DNA of 64,000 nucleotides from Lolium rigidum (Eukaryota > Streptophyta > Magnoliopsida > Poales > Poaceae), in assembly GCF_022539505.1 (NCBI RefSeq), contig NC_061508.1, positions 93,723,276-93,787,275 of the forward strand, given 5' to 3'. Of the stretch, positions 62,540-64,000 are shown in pieces. Each line of letters opens with the position of its first letter. Within the stretch, counting starts at the first letter, position 1. A program made the translations under genes and the position numbers. The notes under the pieces are model-generated. The model did not search any database. It was given only the letters and a program-made list of their open reading frames with translations, and was not told the origin of the DNA.

Positions 62540-62929
62540 CATCAAGACACGCTGCAATGGGAGTCTCCACTTCCCAATCTCTTTACTTTGTTTTTGTCTT
62601 GCTTTATTTTATTTACTACTTTGTTTACTGCATTATATCAAAACACAAAAAAATTAGTTGCTAGTTTTACTTTATTTGCTATCTTGTTTGCTATATCGAA
62701 AACACAAAAAAAAATTAGTTTACTTGCATTTACTTTATCTAGTTTGCTTTATTTACTATTGCTAAAATTGCCAACCCTGAAAATACTAAGTTGTGTGACT
62801 TCACTAGCACAAATAATAATGATTTCTTATGCACACCTATTGCTCCACCTGCTACTACAGACAGAATTCTTTGAAATTAAACCTCGCTTTACTTAATCTT
62901 GTCATGAGAGAGCAATTTTCACGGTGTTA
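62540..62929 (+). other. D2 leader
   Basis: T-rich untranslated leader with degenerate TTTACTTTGTTTAC-like repeats between 62580 and 62770. No frame of its own that I trust. Confidence 0.5.
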
Positions 62930-64000
62930 GTTCCGATGATGCTCGCTGCCCATCTCAATAATTTTGTTGAACTATGTGAAATGCAAAAATATAAAGATGT
63001 AGATGGTGACATTATAAAATTAAAATTGTTCCCTTTCTCATTAAGAGGAAGAGCTAAAGATTGGTTGCTATCTCTCGCCTAAGAATAGTATTGATTCCTG
63101 GACTAAATGCAAGGATGCTTTTATTGGTAGATATTATCCCCCTGCTAAAATTATATCTTTGAGGAGTAGCATAATGAATTTTAAACAATTGGATAATGAA
63201 CATGTTGCTCAAGCTTGGGAAAGAATGAAATCTCTGGTTAAAAATTGCCCAACCCATGGACTGACTACTTGGATGATCATCCAAACCTTCTATGCAGGAC
63301 TAAATTTTTCTTCGCGGAATTTATTTGATTCAGCTGCTGGAGGTACCTTTATGTCCATCACTCTTGGTGAAGCAACAAAGCTCCTTGATAATATGATGGT
63401 TAATTACTCTGAATGGCACACGGAAAGAGCTCCACAAGGTAAGAAGGTAAATTCTGTTGAAGAAACCTCTTCCTAGAGTGATAAGGTTGATGCTATTATG
63501 TCTATGCTTGCGAATGATAGGACTAATGTTGATCCTAATAATGTTCCATTAGCTTCATTGGTTGCCCAAGAAGAACATGTTGATGTAAACTTCATTAAAA
63601 ATAATAATTTCAACAACAATGCTTATCGAACAATTCTAGTAATAACTATAGGCCATATCCTTATAATAATGGTAACGGTTATGCTAATTCTTATGGGAAT
63701 TCTTACAACAATAATAGGAATACACCCCCTGGACTTGAGGCTATGCTTAAAGAATTTATTAGTACACAAACTGCCTTTAACAAATCTGTTGAGGAAAAGC
63801 TCAATAAAATTGATATTCTTGTTTCTAGAGTTGATAGTCTTGCCTCCGATGTTGATCTTTTGAAATCGAAAGTTATGCCTAATAGGGATATTGAAAATAA
63901 AATTGTTACTACAGCAAATGCCATCCAAGTTAGAATTAATGAGAATATAAGATTAATGGCTGAACTCGCGTGCTAGGTGGGATAGAGAAGAAAATGAAAA
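62930..64000 (+). pseudogene. D2 gag (Athila-like), damaged, runs off the window
   Basis: Reads HLNNFVELCEMQKYKDVDGD, then LKLFPFSLRGRAKDWLLSL, the centre of the Retrotrans_gag domain. A frameshift follows near 63079. The reading continues as YYPPAKIISLRSSIMNFKQL, WERMKSLVKNCPTHGL and TWMIIQTFYAGLNFSSRNLF. A TAG stop is near 63474. Downstream an Asn/Tyr-rich spacer and a coiled coil (LKEFISTQTAFNKSVEEKLN) are read in shifting frames, with another indel near 63969. Gag is the particle protein. This copy is inactive. Protease and later domains are outside the window. Confidence 0.85.

Larger units (their letters stand above)
60916..64000 (+). mobile_element. Athila-like Gypsy element D2, 5' portion
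   Basis: The 5' LTR (60916-62511) is followed by a tRNA-Asp primer-binding site and gag. It continues past the window end. The target 5-mer on the left is gtgta (60911-60915). Confidence 0.9.

Noticed and set aside
62117..62896. 259-codon plus-strand frame crossing the D2 LTR end and leader
   Set aside because: It spans the LTR boundary and primer-binding site and has a hydrophobic low-complexity tail from T-rich DNA. The gag starts later.

Overview
This window is repeat-dense intergenic DNA of a grass, most likely subfamily Pooideae (the wheat/barley/oat/ryegrass group). The evidence is the element content: Tat- and Athila-like Gypsy retrotransposons, Copia elements, a CACTA transposon with TTACCGCCGGC subterminal repeats, Stowaway MITEs, and many Helitrons ending in CTAG. 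I see no intact host gene. Host-like coding sequence occurs only as broken exon fragments, and most of these lie inside Helitrons or the CACTA element. There is one assembly gap (24800-24899).

Layout, left to right. 1-834 is part of a Gypsy LTR (D1, minus strand) inserted in a Gypsy element A1 (835-4444, minus). A1 is itself split by a CACTA element (1179-3272) carrying a piece of a cytosolic aspartyl-tRNA synthetase gene. 4445-13271 is the 3' part of a Helitron mosaic with a PORR-domain gene fragment and a Helitron-N-like gene fragment. A complete, young A-family element (A2, 6468-11759) interrupts it. The Helitron ends exactly inside the reverse transcriptase of an older Copia element (13272-15627). 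16845-36027 reads as a large Helitron with a nested Helitron (18782-21713) encoding a replication-protein-A-like product. It also holds a kinesin-7 gene fragment, and a gag-only Copia-like element C2 (24437-34070) landed in one kinesin exon. 36028-39283 holds a Stowaway, an snRNA-type promoter, and a Helitron (37200-39113) nested in another Helitron. 40855-47004 is a complete non-autonomous Tat-like element B with a perfect 5-bp target duplication. 48026-52828 is two Helitrons joined head to tail. 53976-60915 is a third A-family element (A3, minus), cut in its 5' LTR by an Athila-like element D2 (60916 to the window end).

The most unusual material is the A family. Its members lack reverse transcriptase and integrase. 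They keep gag and protease (A3) or remnants of them (A2), and they carry an open reading frame on the opposite strand near the 3' LTR. That frame encodes a small acidic protein with a repeated PPxKRxRxW motif. Next to it is about 1.1-1.4 kb of non-coding DNA packed with the hexamer GCCGAT/ATCGGC, and the LTRs carry three conserved hairpins with three-base loops. In A2 the gag and protease cores are deleted but the antisense frame is intact.

All family assignments come from reading motifs and element ends by eye. No database search was run, and ages and divergences are rough counts.
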